Positions 43,242-54,842 of a stretch of DNA of 64,000 nt are shown in pieces. This DNA comes from Naganishia liquefaciens (Eukaryota; Basidiomycota; Tremellomycetes; Filobasidiales; Filobasidiaceae). The DNA lies in NCBI GenBank assembly GCA_013423385.1, contig BLZA01000007.1, forward strand, positions 1 to 64,000, written 5' to 3'. Position numbers and translations under genes: made by a program. Numbering within the stretch: the first letter of the stretch is position 1; each line of letters opens with the position of its first letter. The notes beneath the pieces were generated by a model. The model saw only the letters and a program-made list of their open reading frames with translations, did no database searches and was not told the origin of the DNA.

Positions 43242-44644
43242 TCAGATGTAGGGCGGGCCCAAGGTCTTTCGGAAGACGGTAGACAATGCTTCGACGACTG
43301 AAATTAGGGTAAGATTAGATTGCGCCAATAATCTCTGAATTTGCTGCGTGACGTACCGAGAAGGAGCACACCACCACCCGGTGCCAATCGGAGGACCTTG
43401 GGCGCGAAGCCTAATTGCGCAAGGCAAGTCAGTCAGATAATAGACGGCAGGGCAGGAATGAGATGTACCCTTGTACAATGCGCCAGCGCCTTCCTCTCGT
43501 ACGATTCGCGCGAGTGCGGGGAAAGTCCTAAAACGACTAGGTCAGCCGAGGTATTAAAGGCGTACAGTCAGCTACGTACCATTCGCCGGTCGAGTGCATC
43601 TGGATACGCGACTTGACGACGTCAACTGCGAAAGAGTCAGTGGATAAATATCATGCAGATAAGAGAGACAGACGTACACGGAGTGTTGAGCATCGTTCCG
43701 ACGGCACCACCAATAGCACCGGAAACAAAGTTGTTGAACAGCTCGCCTGACTTGGACTGTACCGAGGGTCAGACCATGCCACGGCGGGAGTGCGGCACGA
43801 CTCACCTCTGCCTTGGGCATCAAGCCCTTGATGGTGAAGATGGTACCAAAGTAACCACCGTCTGCACATAGGAATCAGCCAACGACGTCCACTACCACTC
43901 GCACAGAAAGACTTACTCCATGTGACGTGTCGCCAGAACGTCGCCTCCATACCGTTATACAGACCCAACGGTCCATCCTTGGCGATCGTCTTCTTGATCA
44001 CATCGCTCGGACTCGTATACGTGCTCGCCTTGTCCTGCAGCCGGATCTTGACGAGTTCGAAAGGGGTCACAACGAAAGACTCCGTGGCTCCTGCTGCGCA
44101 ACCGGTGATGATTGCAAGAGACTGGGTCATAGGTTGAGCGCCGCCATTGGTGAATGTGTTGCCCCAGTAGGAGTTGGCAGCGACTGCGGGAACGATCAGC
44201 GGGGTCGAGAACAGGAGGGCAGAAAGTAAACTTGCACTTGATAGCTCGCTTGGGAGCTTCCAACATCAAGGGAGGGATGATACCTCGGTACAGCCGAGCA
44301 GCACTGCATGCCTCGTAAGCAAGGAGTCACAAGAGATTCGTTCTCAACTCACCCTTCCTTGGCAACGATCTCCCTGAGCATTCCGACGATCCCATGTTGA
44401 CCCTTGCCGGTCTCGAGCTGCATCCGAGTCTTGATCGTATCTGACCATGATCGTCAATGCGAAGACCCTCGGCAAGCCTCCAAGGACATACCAAGCGGAT
44501 AGAGACACAACAACTCCGTGCATCCTGCGATGGCTCCCGCAGCGAACGTATACGGGAACGGCAGAGCTGCAATCCGTCGGATCAGCACACGCTCGACGAC
44601 CGTCGCCGCACCTACGTACGCTTGGGCTTCGATACGGTCGACAT
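43242..44644 (-). CDS. Mitochondrial 2-oxodicarboxylate carrier (ODC-type)
   Basis: The start MSTVSKPK lies in a tiny first exon (44644 down). Splicing then gives LPFPYTFAAGAIAGCTELLC. The three carrier signatures P-x-[DE]-x2-[KR] are present as YPLDTIKTR, TPFELVKIR and TPFDVVKSR. Other matched pieces are YRGIIPPLMLEAPKRAIK, LYNGMEATFWRHVTW and NGGYFGTIFTIKGLMPKAE. The gene ends in RKTLGPPYI with the TGA at 43244-43242. Length near 300 aa and six helices are normal for the family. It sits in the inner mitochondrial membrane and exchanges 2-oxoadipate and 2-oxoglutarate for other dicarboxylates, in lysine and tryptophan metabolism. At least seven introns interrupt it. Confidence 0.9.
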
Positions 44645-45565
44645 GGCGGCTTGTACTACAGAGACAGACACGGAGAACGAGGGAAAGTGCTGAACTGCTG
44701 TCCAATACGTCTGCCCCGATATGGCATTCCCCCGATATCCGGTCTGAGCGCGTTGGCAGGCAGTCACTAGCGCCTGAGACACCCTTCGGCACGCGCAGCT
44801 GTGGAGATCCGGCTCGCCTGGCCGGGCCTCCCGAATGGTGCCCCCCCACCGCCGGTCGGCGGCTCTGAAATTCGCGACTGAGTTCGAGAGGTGGTTTCTT
44901 CGCATGATTGGTTTGTTGCCTATCTTAACGCGCCATATTCGCTTCGTTTCGATCTGAAACGATCTATATGGAGGGACAAGCGCAAACTGGCATTCATTCT
45001 AGGTCTAGCCGCTCTCTCGAAATCCAGTGAAGTTTCATCAGACTGGAAGCCGCTGAATCTGGATCGCAGCGGGCCAGCGATCAGTACTATATTCCTGCCT
45101 CAGACGCGACTCCAGTCAACTCTGAAACGCAGTTTCTTTCTTGCAAGATACCTGTACATCTCATCGCAGCGATGGTGTCCTTGTGTACCTCTGCAAAGTG
45201 TACGAGTCTTTTTGGAGGCTGTATCTCACTTCGGAACACCTTCCGTTGTCTTACAAGCGATTCTGTCGCGCAGGTCCTTCGACCTGCCTTTAGAGGTGGC
45301 GAGCGGCTAGGCGAATGATGCCATTTCCCCTTTGCCTCCTTCTACAAATGGGGAAATCAGACATTGCTCGGCGTTCCATCCATTCACCGCCCGCGGATGC
45401 CTCCCATTCTTCCCTTACTTCCCTGGTCATGCTTAGTTGTATAAGAGTGGAACTGCAGCGCTTTTCAGGTGTGCAAGGCTGAACCAATCAACGGAAACTT
45501 GAGTCACGTTTTTTCCCTCCTATCTTCCAAATATCGTTCCAAGTAACCCCTCGAACCACTTCACC
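44645..45565. other. Intergenic DNA with a weak open frame at 44891-45310
   Basis: The open frame of 139 codons on the plus strand has no domain, no clear Kozak context and an unremarkable composition. I do not support it as a gene. The last 80 bases contain T- and C-rich runs and may be the promoter of the gene at 45566. Confidence 0.35.
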
Positions 45566-45913
45566 ATGTCTCAACCTTCTAAAGAGTCGCCCGACGCCTC
45601 TAGTATTCCCTCTGGCAGCCTCGATGGGTCATCTTCAGTCTTCGACAACTCAACAAAGCGCAGTCAAACGACGGGAACATGCTGCGACCCAAAGGCCTCG
45701 GAGGACGGAGTGCCTATATCTGATCCGCCAGGCTCCGACAAGGAGGGGGATATGATTGCATACTTCTGGGACATTTACCGAAGACTAGATTACGGTGAGC
45801 TGGATGCGCTTGCATTGGCGAAACAAGAGGCTGCTCGACGCTACCAACTCCAAGTTGCGCGGATCAGCGAAAAGGTCAACGCGACGAATCAAGCAGGCGA
45901 AGGCTCGGGATAG
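45566..45913 (+). CDS. Small hypothetical protein, 115 aa
   Basis: The ATG lies in a good context (CACCATGTC). The first 60 residues are Ser/Pro/Asp-rich and disordered. The last 50 form a likely amphipathic helix (AYFWDIYRRLDYGELDALAL, AKQEAARRYQLQVARI). No family is recognised. There is no intron. The overall plan, disordered start then helix, resembles the neighbour at 47231, but I see no sequence identity between them. Confidence 0.4.
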   Translation: MSQPSKESPDASSIPSGSLDGSSSVFDNSTKRSQTTGTCCDPKASEDGVPISDPPGSDKEGDMIAYFWDIYRRLDYGELDALALAKQEAARRYQLQVARISEKVNATNQAGEGSG

Positions 45914-46254
45914 ATCATCTCATGATGCTATGGGTAGGCTTGAGAGGAGGAGAAGTGATCGCGGACGCTATATCTGATGTAGCCAATCTTGTCACGGCCT
46001 AGTTCTGTATCCTGATGACGTCGCACAGTCAAGCTCGAGTAGCAGATCGTCTGAACTATTCAGGACTCTCATCATCATCTCCTGTCACGGCTCGCGGTCG
46101 CATTCATCGACCTACTTGAAGCTAGTTCGTGTAAGGATCGCAGCTCAGATAAATGATCTCTGCTTGAAAGGCCTTTAATAGACACTCTGTTCCGCTCAGA
46201 TCTCGAGGTATCCTGGGGTCCGAGCTACCCCACGATGATCATTGTCGAAGACTT

Positions 46255-46411
46255 AGTGTACAAGCTCGAGCTCCGACGAACATTGACCATGGAAGAGTTG
46301 TAGAAAGGCAAGAAGACAGACAAGCACGGAAGGATCGCTGCAAGTCGTGCAAAAGAGTTTGGTCATGCAAAAGGTTTTGTGTTGACAGAGTCGAAGTCCA
46401 GCAAAAGAGAT
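46255..46411 (-). repeat. Duplicated 3' block of tRNA-Glu unit 1
   Basis: Read on the minus strand after the tRNA, it has CTCTTTTGC, TTTTGCACGACTTGCAGCGATCC and TTTCTACAACTCTT. These words recur in the same order after the other two tRNA-Glu genes, with many differences between them. Confidence 0.7.
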
Positions 46412-46482
46412 TCCCCCACGGGGAATTGAACCCCGGCCTGGTGCGTGAGAGGCACCCATCCTAGCCACTAGACGATGAAGGA
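46412..46482 (-). tRNA. tRNA-Glu (anticodon CTC), copy 1
   Basis: The 71-base sequence starts TCCTTCATCGTCTAGTGG and ends CCCCGTGGGGGA. It folds to an acceptor stem TCCTTCA/TGGGGGA (two G-U pairs) and an anticodon stem GGTGC/GCACC around CTCTCAC with anticodon CTC. The T arm is CGGGGTTCAATTCCCCG. There is no intron. It is identical to the copies at 48428 and 59767. A TCTTTTG run follows directly as a likely Pol III stop. Confidence 0.95.
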
Positions 46483-47230
46483 TATGGTTGTTGCTTCACA
46501 AGCTCGATAATTTATATTTGCAATGAGTCTACTGTTCTTTTTGGATCAGGCCGTCTTCCGCCACTGATTATCTCCCGGTCTGACCTGTGAAGTACCCCTG
46601 TCGCATCTGTCGATGTATCAACCTCGGCTCAGTAGATGAGCTGATGAGCCATGGTACATGCCGAAAAGAACAACTTCCGACGACAATCTGCATCAGTGGC
46701 AAAGAGATGTCCGAGCGGGTGCTTGCTGCCAGTAGAGCATATGGGCAAAGCGGTTGAATTCCCCTCGCCCGAGTTGTTACCAAGCCCCTATTTCCTCGAT
46801 TCATCGCCTCGAATGCATCGAGAGATCCTCCTTTGCGTCTTTTCGAGGCTCTCCTGAAGGTTTCGTCGCATCCGGTGATCTGCAGAAGCAGTATTTTCTC
46901 CGTTCATCGGAAGCCCTTCGGATCGTGTCACTCCTTTGCACCTACAATGTTAACACGAAGCTGAAAAGCGCGACAAGTCTCTTGAGCGCTTTCTAAAGGG
47001 GATTCGAGGTCCAGCAGCAGCCCATCAGGTCCTTTCAGCCTCATCTCGTGTTGCCTCCAGGCGGCTCCATTGTCCTCTAGTTTTTTTTTTTATGCTATAT
47101 ATACAAGTCCGCTTGAAGGTTATCACTCGTGATACATCGAAGGAGAATTTGCTCGTTTCGCATTCCAATCCAGATTTTCTCCTTCTATCGATCCTGACTA
47201 CCGCCTAGCCCTCTCCCGATAGTTGACGAC
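46483..47230. promoter_or_regulatory. Intergenic region with a TATA box for the downstream gene
   Basis: A T10 tract followed by ATGCTATATATAC near 47080-47105 lies about 130 bases upstream of the ATG at 47231 and is a plausible core promoter. The rest shows nothing supportable. Confidence 0.5.
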
Positions 47231-47740
47231 ATGCCTGATTCTTCCCGAAACTCACAAACGCCGTCTTCCTCTGCGGGTTCCACAAGCGCCCCCAATGCAG
47301 ATGCATCCAGCGCGCAAAGTGGTCTTTCCTTCAAGTCCTTCGCCGAAACCTTCGGGAATAGCATTCAGAAGGCCGATGGTACCCTCCTTCATCCCTTGAC
47401 AGAGGAAGCTCAAACAGCCATTTCGACAGTTGCCGACACCTTGCAGGAACGATTGCAGGGACCAGAGGCTCGATGTGCAGCAGTTCAGGTTGCGTTCAGC
47501 AGATATCAAGAGGAGTACAGGGCTGCGGCTGAAAGCTACAAGCCAACTGGAGCCTTACAAGATGAGATCCCGGCCCCTGGCACGTCTGAAGCAAACGCAT
47601 TCGTGAAAGCGCTCTTCCTGTACTCAAGGGTTGCGGGAGAGGAATTCTTTGTGGCAGTCGAGCGTGCAGCTTTGAGACATCTGGAGTTGTACGAAGCGCA
47701 GGTAAACGGATGGAAGGAGGCCAAGGGTGAGCAGAGCTGA
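47231..47740 (+). CDS. Hypothetical protein, 169 aa
   Basis: The intronless frame starts with an ATG and has a TATA box about 130 bases upstream. The first 35 residues are Ser-rich (NSQTPSSSAGSTSAPNADAS). The remainder is alanine-rich and helical (TISTVADTLQERLQGPEARC, FFVAVERAALRHLELYEAQV), suggesting a helical bundle. No signal peptide, membrane helix or known family is recognised. Confidence 0.5.
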   Translation: MPDSSRNSQTPSSSAGSTSAPNADASSAQSGLSFKSFAETFGNSIQKADGTLLHPLTEEAQTAISTVADTLQERLQGPEARCAAVQVAFSRYQEEYRAAAESYKPTGALQDEIPAPGTSEANAFVKALFLYSRVAGEEFFVAVERAALRHLELYEAQVNGWKEAKGEQS

Positions 47741-48219
47741 GAAGGCGGATTGCGACAGGATGCGTGATCTCTCGAGAGTGAATGCACGAATCGTGGTGGA
47801 GTGCGGGATGAGCTTGGATCCCAACCTATGTATAGTTCAGCCAACAACCTCAGGCGTAAGGAGGTTTCAAATGACCATGAAGCTGTACCTGATTTTCTGC
47901 CTGACCTTGCTGGTTCTTGTCACCCGTACCCTCAAGTGATTCAGTACTGAATGAAGAATGACATCAAGCACGAAGCTCTTGTTTGTGGCACGCAAACGAA
48001 TGTCGAAGCTGCATTTCTCCGTCTCGAATTCTACAGACGCAAGGGCAAGCTGACTATCTCAAGAGCGATATGTCTCCTTGGCAGACCTTTGACTGAGGCT
48101 GCCGTGTTTGTGTGTTGCTCGTCGCAAACACGGCGTTCGGGTTCGTGCGGTCTTGATCGCATTTCGCGTCGAATATCCCCCTCCTCTCCAGAACTGTTCT
48201 GCTCGCGAGATCGAGGTAG

Positions 48220-48427
48220 GCCGAGCCCTTGAGCCACTCGATAAAGTATGTACACTGTCAAGAAGAGGTCCACAAGCTGGCCCGCGAGCGCCTATTGAAA
48301 GAGCAAAGATTGTAGAAAGGTTGTAGAAAGACAGGAAGGCGCGCACCTGGAAAGACCTCTGCAAGTCGTGCAAAAAGGATCTGTGTGCCAAAAAGGGTCT
48401 GTGTGCCAGAGTCGAAGCAAAAGAAAT
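48220..48427 (-). repeat. Duplicated 3' block of tRNA-Glu unit 2
   Basis: On the minus strand it has TTCTTTTGCTTCGACTCTGG, TTTTTGCACGACTTGCAGAGG, TTTCTACAACC and then CAATAGGCGC...GGCCAGCTTGTG. The last part matches the block at 59980-60015 best. Confidence 0.7.
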
Positions 48428-48498
48428 TCCCCCACGGGGAATTGAACCCCGGCCTGGTGCGTGAGAGGCACCCATCCTAGCCACTAGACGATGAAGGA
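48428..48498 (-). tRNA. tRNA-Glu (anticodon CTC), copy 2
   Basis: Its 71 bases are identical to copy 1, with the same fold and anticodon. A TTCTTTTG run follows the gene. Confidence 0.95.
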
Positions 48499-49380
48499 AG
48501 GCTGATGAAAGGCAAACTGATATTTGGAAACTGTATCGTCTCATTGCGACTTCTTCGCCTTTCCTGTGTACATATCTCTTCCCCCGTATTGTTCCCCAAA
48601 GCCATTTGCATTGCCCTTAGCCCAGTTTGTGCCCTATATGATACAGGCCGAAGAACACCAGGTCTCTGCGGATAATCTGCGGCGGCGGTCTAAATCGAAT
48701 GAGCCTCAGCCCAAAGCTCAGGCCATCGAGGAGCCGTCATCATGTCGACACAGCCGAAGGTCGCGGCCACCATCAGAGGGTTCGGAAAAACCTGAGGGGT
48801 GAACAGAACGAGCAAGAATATGCGAGGAAGAAGCGTGAATGTGTATTCTGTAGTTGCAACCAATAATCTCAGTGATGGAGTTCTAGTCGTCATAGCACAC
48901 ACTATTAAGATGTCGCCAATGGCCCATAGCTTTAGCTCTATAGGAATGCTCTCGCTTGAAGTATTCTTGGGAGCCCGTTAGAAGTCGAGGTCTTCGAGGT
49001 ACGGCTCCCCTTGCATTCGCGTTCGATATTCAACCAATGGCCAACGCGTTTCCGCAGAGCCCTTGCAACTGTTCAGAGCTTTCAGCGTTCATCTTTCAGC
49101 GTTCATCTTTCAGCGTTCATCTTTCAGCGCTCATCGTTGAAATTATGGCCTCGGATTGCACCACCTGTACGAGTGCAAGGCGACCAGGCTGCGCGTCGTC
49201 CGACTCGAACCTGAAACGCCATGCATCCCCTTTCCGGCGACCCGCCGCTGTGCTGACAGCTGCGGAAGCAAAATCTCCTACGTCATCGTATCGCTGGGGC
49301 ACTCAATCGACGCATCCCCTGCTGCTCGTCAAGTTTACACAACCAATGTCTTCCTTGGTCCATCTCCCAGTCTCCCAAGG
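48499..49380. other. Intergenic DNA before the RING gene
   Basis: It contains a 14-bp tandem repeat (49081-49136). Short open frames have no recognisable features. The last few hundred bases are probably the promoter and leader of the RING gene. Confidence 0.4.
49081..49136 (+). repeat. 14-bp tandem repeat, four units
   Basis: Three perfect copies of TTCAGCGTTCATCT and a fourth with two changes lie in tandem, about 245 bases upstream of the RING gene start. Confidence 0.95.
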
Positions 49381-52300
49381 ATGTTCCCCTTCCTCAGACG
49401 CAATACCACGGTCGCAGAGGACGGCCCGTTGGTCGAGGTGGAGAATGACTGGGAGGATCCCGCGGTCAAGGCCGTGAGGGAGGTGGGATTTGACGGCAGT
49501 GAGTTCACTGTTCTCGTAGCGGACTAGAGAGCTTGCAGAGCGATAGCGGAAGAAGGGCTGCAGAGGGGAGACTTCAGAAGTCCCGATCAATCATGCGTGT
49601 TTTCGCCAGGACATTGCGCTGACTCCTTTACAGGTCACAGACCCTCAGTGTCCTCCGCCAAGCCAGCCCACGCCCATACCCAATCCTTCTCCTCACTCCC
49701 CGTCCTCGCTGCAACAACCCCGACCACTACCGAACCACCGCCGCCCAAGCCTGAAATGTACCTCGCCCGCGCTCCGCGGCCTCAAAAACAACCAGGCTGG
49801 CTCTCTTACATGTTCGGCACGACACCAGGACAGGCGGAGACGTCTGATCCAGAGAAGGAAGCTGAGAGAAGGGCGAGCGTCGGAACGCTCGAGCCCGTCA
49901 TTCCGGGAACGTTTCCCGTATCAACTCCAAGGGAGCCACGGGAAGAAGTCGTCAAAAGCAGTCGTCCAGCGGAAGCACCAAAACCGAGTAAACCCACGCC
50001 CGCGGTGGCTCCCGCCACGACGCTCGTGCTTCCCTCCACATACGTCAAGGCTACTGCCCAACCCCAAACATTTGCATCGACACTCGCCTCACCGCCAATC
50101 ATTACCGGAACGCCTGCGTACGGTCTATCCTCCGTGCGAGGTAATGACGGACTGTCTTCGGCTGAACGGATACGAAAGGAATGGATGGATGCGCAGAAGG
50201 AGGCAAGGAAAGCGGCCAGGAGAGAGGAGAGACGAAGAGAGAGGGAGGCGGCCAGGGCGGAGCAGCGGAATAGCGAGTCGAGGGTTCAGCAGGTGCGTTT
50301 GAGCGATGTCTGCCTTGTGCGTTTGTGGGCTGACTTGTGGGCAGATTATCATTCCGCAACCTGTAATTGCTTCATCAGCGGCACCGGCAACCCACGCTCA
50401 ACGCTTTCTCGATTCCCAAACCGCTCCTACACGGCGCACAAAACGCGCCCGGCAAACCCAGAACGCGGCATCAACGGGTAATGAAGCGAGCACGAGCTCA
50501 ACAGCTCCGGCGCCCCGTCGCCATACCCACAATCACCACTCGCGTGCGCCAACAACCCCTTCTGTCGGTCTTCTCCGTCAGGCATCAATGCGGAGACGTA
50601 ACGTCTGGGATGATCTCGGTGATCTTTCCGCCCTGGATGGCCCTTCTGCCCCTCCTCCGCCACCAACATTCGAAGCATCCCCGCTCTCTCGCCAAATCCT
50701 TCCGAGGTCTGCACCGGCTCCTTCAGACGCTGAAGACCCCCCACCGCCATTCCCTCCCGACGCGGACCGCGCGCGATCCCCACCGCCAAGTTTCGAGATC
50801 GCCATCGCCCAGCGCCAAATCAATGCGCAAATCCGACGCAAGTCGTCCGCGGCATCAACGACTTCGTCGCGGCTTTCATCAGTCGCCGAATCCGGACCGG
50901 AGACGGAGGATGCAGCGCAGCGGAGGGAACAGCGGGAGGCTTGGGAGCGGGATATCGGCCTTGGGCTGGGATTAGAGGAACGGTTGACGAGGGCTTTTGC
51001 GCGAATAAAGCTTGATCCGGAGGAGGAGGAGGAAGAAGTCGAGGAGGTAAAGGGATCGTATGATGCCAAGATACCGGAGCAGCAAAGAGACCTACCGGAT
51101 GAGCGCGACGTCCAATCGGCGGAACAGCCGAAGAGCGTTGCGACAGAATCCCAACCCGCACCCTCTGGGGACGCAGAGGCTGAAGCAGACCTCTACGTCG
51201 AGCCGGAGCCTGTGTCGCGGTACTCGAAGCAGGAAAAAGGGAAAGGCAAGGCCGTCGATGATCAACGCCTTTCGGAGTCGCCGACTCGAGGGTCGAACGA
51301 GAGACCCTCGCTGGCGCCCGTGGTCGCCGTCGACGATGTCGAGATCAATGCTGCGAAGGAGGCCGCAATCAAAAGCCCTGACCAGGGCACGCCGGGAGCA
51401 AATGACGACCGTCCGTCACGTAGTTATCTACGTAGCACCACAGTCAGCTCGAGCGTACTAGAGCAGAAAGAAGACGTGAGTCCGGCTCCAAGTTGTCACT
51501 GACGATCACTGACATTTAATCTCAGTTGGCGTCGTCGCCCACCTCGCGCACATATACCGCACGTTCGCCTCAGATACAAGTTGCCAACGACGCGCGGCGA
51601 GAAATCGTGAGTCTCTCGCCACCTCAGCAGGCCGTGCTCACCCTATTGCAGACGCCAGCGTCGCCGACCTCGCGTAGCTACATTCAATCTCCAAAGACAC
51701 AGGCAGGGACGCAAGAAACGGTAAGGATCGCCTTCAGGTATCGCTGGCGCGTGCTGACATCCCGCCAAGACGCTCGCTTCGCCCACGCAGCCCTCTTATG
51801 GAGAGGTCGCCGATAGACCACTCCCATCCCTCCCTCAACCGCTATTTAATCGGAAACCTTCGAGCGGCCGTGACTCCAACCCATGGAAAATCTTGCGAAA
51901 GATGTCTTCCACTGCGGTAACGCCTTCGGTTGATCCGTCTTCGCCCTTGTATTCCCCCTCGCTCGTTCAACGCCAAACATCAAGCACATGGACTGAACGC
52001 GCCTCCTTGAGTCGAACGACGAGTCATATGGATGAACGCCCGAAATCCTCAAGAAGGCCGAGCGCGTTGTCCCGCATGACCAGTCAACTGTTCAAGCCGA
52101 ACCTCGGGATGGAGTCGGTGCGCACCGAAGGATCTGTCACGGAGGTGCAAGACGGGGACGCCTCGCCGGCAGGCCAAGTGGAGACGCTATCTCCAGAGAC
52201 AACCAACGTGCCGCTCTTCGAGAGTCGTGAGTTGTCCTTAGTCCCTCCCCCCTTTCTGCCCTTACTGATGTCGCTTCAGCCATTACTGCTCCGGTCGCTC

Positions 52301-54539
52301 TTCCGCCTCCAGAGGTTCTAAAGCCAGGCGCCCCCTACATCGCGCCAAAGCATCCCTTCAATCGCGCCGTCAAGCCCGCATGGATGCAAACTGTTCCCCC
52401 AATCTGGCAAGACTCGCGCGCGGTCATTTTGAACGGTCCGGAGCCTCAAACGCCGCAGGAGTTGGAGGAAGAACCGCCTGTGGAAGCGGCTTCACAGCGC
52501 GACCCTGAACCTCCTTCTCAGGAAAGGCCTGTAGAAGAAATCCCTCGTTCGCCGCCAAGACCTCTTCTGGTCCACCGACCTGTCAAGCCTAGAATGCCGC
52601 CTCCCCCTGTTCCTGTCAGAAAACCTCTGCCGCCCAAGGTCCCTGTCGACGCTCTGCCGCCACCGAAACTTGCAACGCAGTCCGACCACGGCAGTTCCAC
52701 AGATAGCAATTTGACGGCATCTGACGTATCTCAGGCAGACAGCGACTCTGATTCAGGAGAGTCGTCCTCCAGTACCAGCACAACCTCATCTGCCGCAGAA
52801 CTCATGGCCAAACGGCGTATCTCAACGTATAGATTGTTACCTCCACGAGGTATTCCTCTTGAAGTTCTGCGTTCATCTGAACCTCCGCCCCCACATCGAC
52901 ACGGAGAACATAGAGAGCGCGCTCGTCCGCACGGACCGCGAACCCGTGCGCCACCGCCATTGCCACCTCGACCCTCTGTTCATCCGATCTTGGAAGAAAC
53001 AGCAGAGGATACCGGCCCGGGACGCGTCGAACCGGTTCCATCTGAGGAGCAGACCAGTTCCGTCCCTACAGCTAAGCCGACGCATGTCGCGCCGCCTTCC
53101 TTCCCGCCTCAAGCCTTCCAGCAACAGATTGTACACAAACCGAGGGAAGCACCCGAACTGACACAAGAGCTTGCAAGCGATATCGCACCTGAGCCAGAAG
53201 CTCGACCGTCTCAAGCTCTGATCCATCCAGGCGCAACTGATGGAGAACCCAAACCGGTCAGCCGCCCTCCGCCCGTGCCCTCACGCAAACCCCACGCGCG
53301 CAAACCCTCGAACGGGAAAATTGTGGCGCCAATTAAAACGGAGCCCCTGAAAGAACCAACCCTTCAAGAACGCATTATGGCGAGTCTTTTACCCGACGCT
53401 CCAAGTCACGAAAGGTCGTTGTCAAAGGATTTGCAGGAATCGATCCGAGCGAGCATCGTGCCACCAGCTCACGTCGAACAGCCCACAACAAGAGCTCGTC
53501 CGGCAGCGTACAAGCCTATTGGGGGAAGTACTACGCCCCAGACCGCTCCTGTCTTCCAAACGGCGCAGCCAAAACGCAAAAAGGCCGCAGCCAACGGTCA
53601 ACCTTCCGGCAAACTCAACATACGTCCTCGTCTGGACGACCGACCGGAACTCGAGCTCAAATCGCAATTGGCTTTGCGGGTGAACCGCTGGAGGATGAAG
53701 GAAATACCTTGGACCCGAGAGGAGATCGAGGAGGAGCTTCGAAGAATGGAACATCAAGTGGACGACGATGGTCCGCCGCCAAAGGTCGAAAGGACTCATT
53801 CGTCGCCAGAAGTTACCACCAAGGGACTGGAAGGTACGAAGGGATCCGGGCGTATCCGTGATCCTCAACTCCGTATCACATCAAGTTCCACTGCGGAGAC
53901 CTCAAGCAAGCCGAATAACCAGTTCGACATTCCGACCTCGCCCATCTCACCCAAGCGTAAGCCGACAGCGCTCGAACAGAACAAACCTGAGGCAGCGCCT
54001 CGAGAAACGCCTGCCCCCCAGAATCATCGCAGGACCTCATCGGCGCAACAGATCACGCCTGTACAGCAGAGCACATCTGTTCCGCAACGTCCCGCCGCCG
54101 CTCGTGCGCCTACTGTCGAATATACCGACCTCGATTTGGCCGCTGCAAGACTCGAAGGCACCAGTGACGAGTTTGAAGTAAGCCACGGAATGAGCATTGA
54201 GCATGGCTTTTTACTGACCAGTTGTCGCAGGGCATTCGCGAGATTACCTCATTCGTGAGCGAGAATGCGAAACAAGGTGCGACTCCCTCAGAGCTTTCGA
54301 ACTTGTTCATCGCTCCCGTCGAAGTGGAGTCTCGACGAGTTACCAAAGAGGGGAAAACGAAGCTGAAATTATCGGCATTGGGCGTGCGGGTACTGAAATG
54401 CACAGTTTGTCTCAACAACTTTAGGAGCGGGGACATCATGGCGATGATGCCGAAATGCGGGCACGTAGGCCATCAGAAATGCGTGGTCGAATGGTTGAAG
54501 CGGGATGCGAGATGCATGGTCTGTAGAGAGGCGCTGTGA
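49381..54539 (+). CDS. Long disordered protein with C-terminal RING-H2 finger (putative E3 ubiquitin ligase)
   Basis: The start MFPFLRRNTTVAEDGP lies in a first exon that ends after GFDG at a GTGAGT donor; the next exon begins after CCTTTACAG. The protein, about 1,500 residues, is mostly Pro/Ser/Glu-rich with basic coiled stretches (KEARKAARREERRREREAAR). Three short neighbouring exons starting at 51526, 51652 and 51770 share the core ASPTSR-Y. The last exon carries a complete RING-H2 finger, C-x2-C-x15-C-x-H-x2-H-x2-C-x10-C-x2-C (CTVCLNNF then CGHVGHQKC then CMVC), 5 residues before the stop. The ring suggests E2 recruitment and ubiquitin transfer; many Pro-rich motifs (PPPPVPVRKPLPPK) could bind SH3 or WW domains. 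Substrate and location are unknown. Confidence 0.85.
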
Positions 54540-54842
54540 GAGGAGAAATGCGGGCAAATACTGTATCACTCGATATCCACGACACCTTGCTCATCGTGAA
54601 CACTGTATCATTAGGGTAGATGCATATGCATTATGGTCGAGTCTGCCTTGCTGGACGGTGACTCCGGCGTTGCTCGAGATACGCGATGAAAGACGCTCTA
54701 AAACTTTAACGAGTCGCCTGCAATGCCAATTCTACCTCTGCGCCTTAGCGGAAATAGGTCTTAAACGCCTTTTACCATGAACATGAACACCAAATTGCAA
54801 GCTGTGCCGAGATTTCGTCTGTACAACCCTAACGATCGCACC
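54540..54842. other. 3' flanks of RING and amidase genes
   Basis: The two genes converge here. I see nothing else in this stretch. Confidence 0.5.

Noticed and set aside
44891-45310. 139-codon plus-strand frame next to the carrier gene
   Set aside because: It has no domain, no convincing start context and no splice partner.
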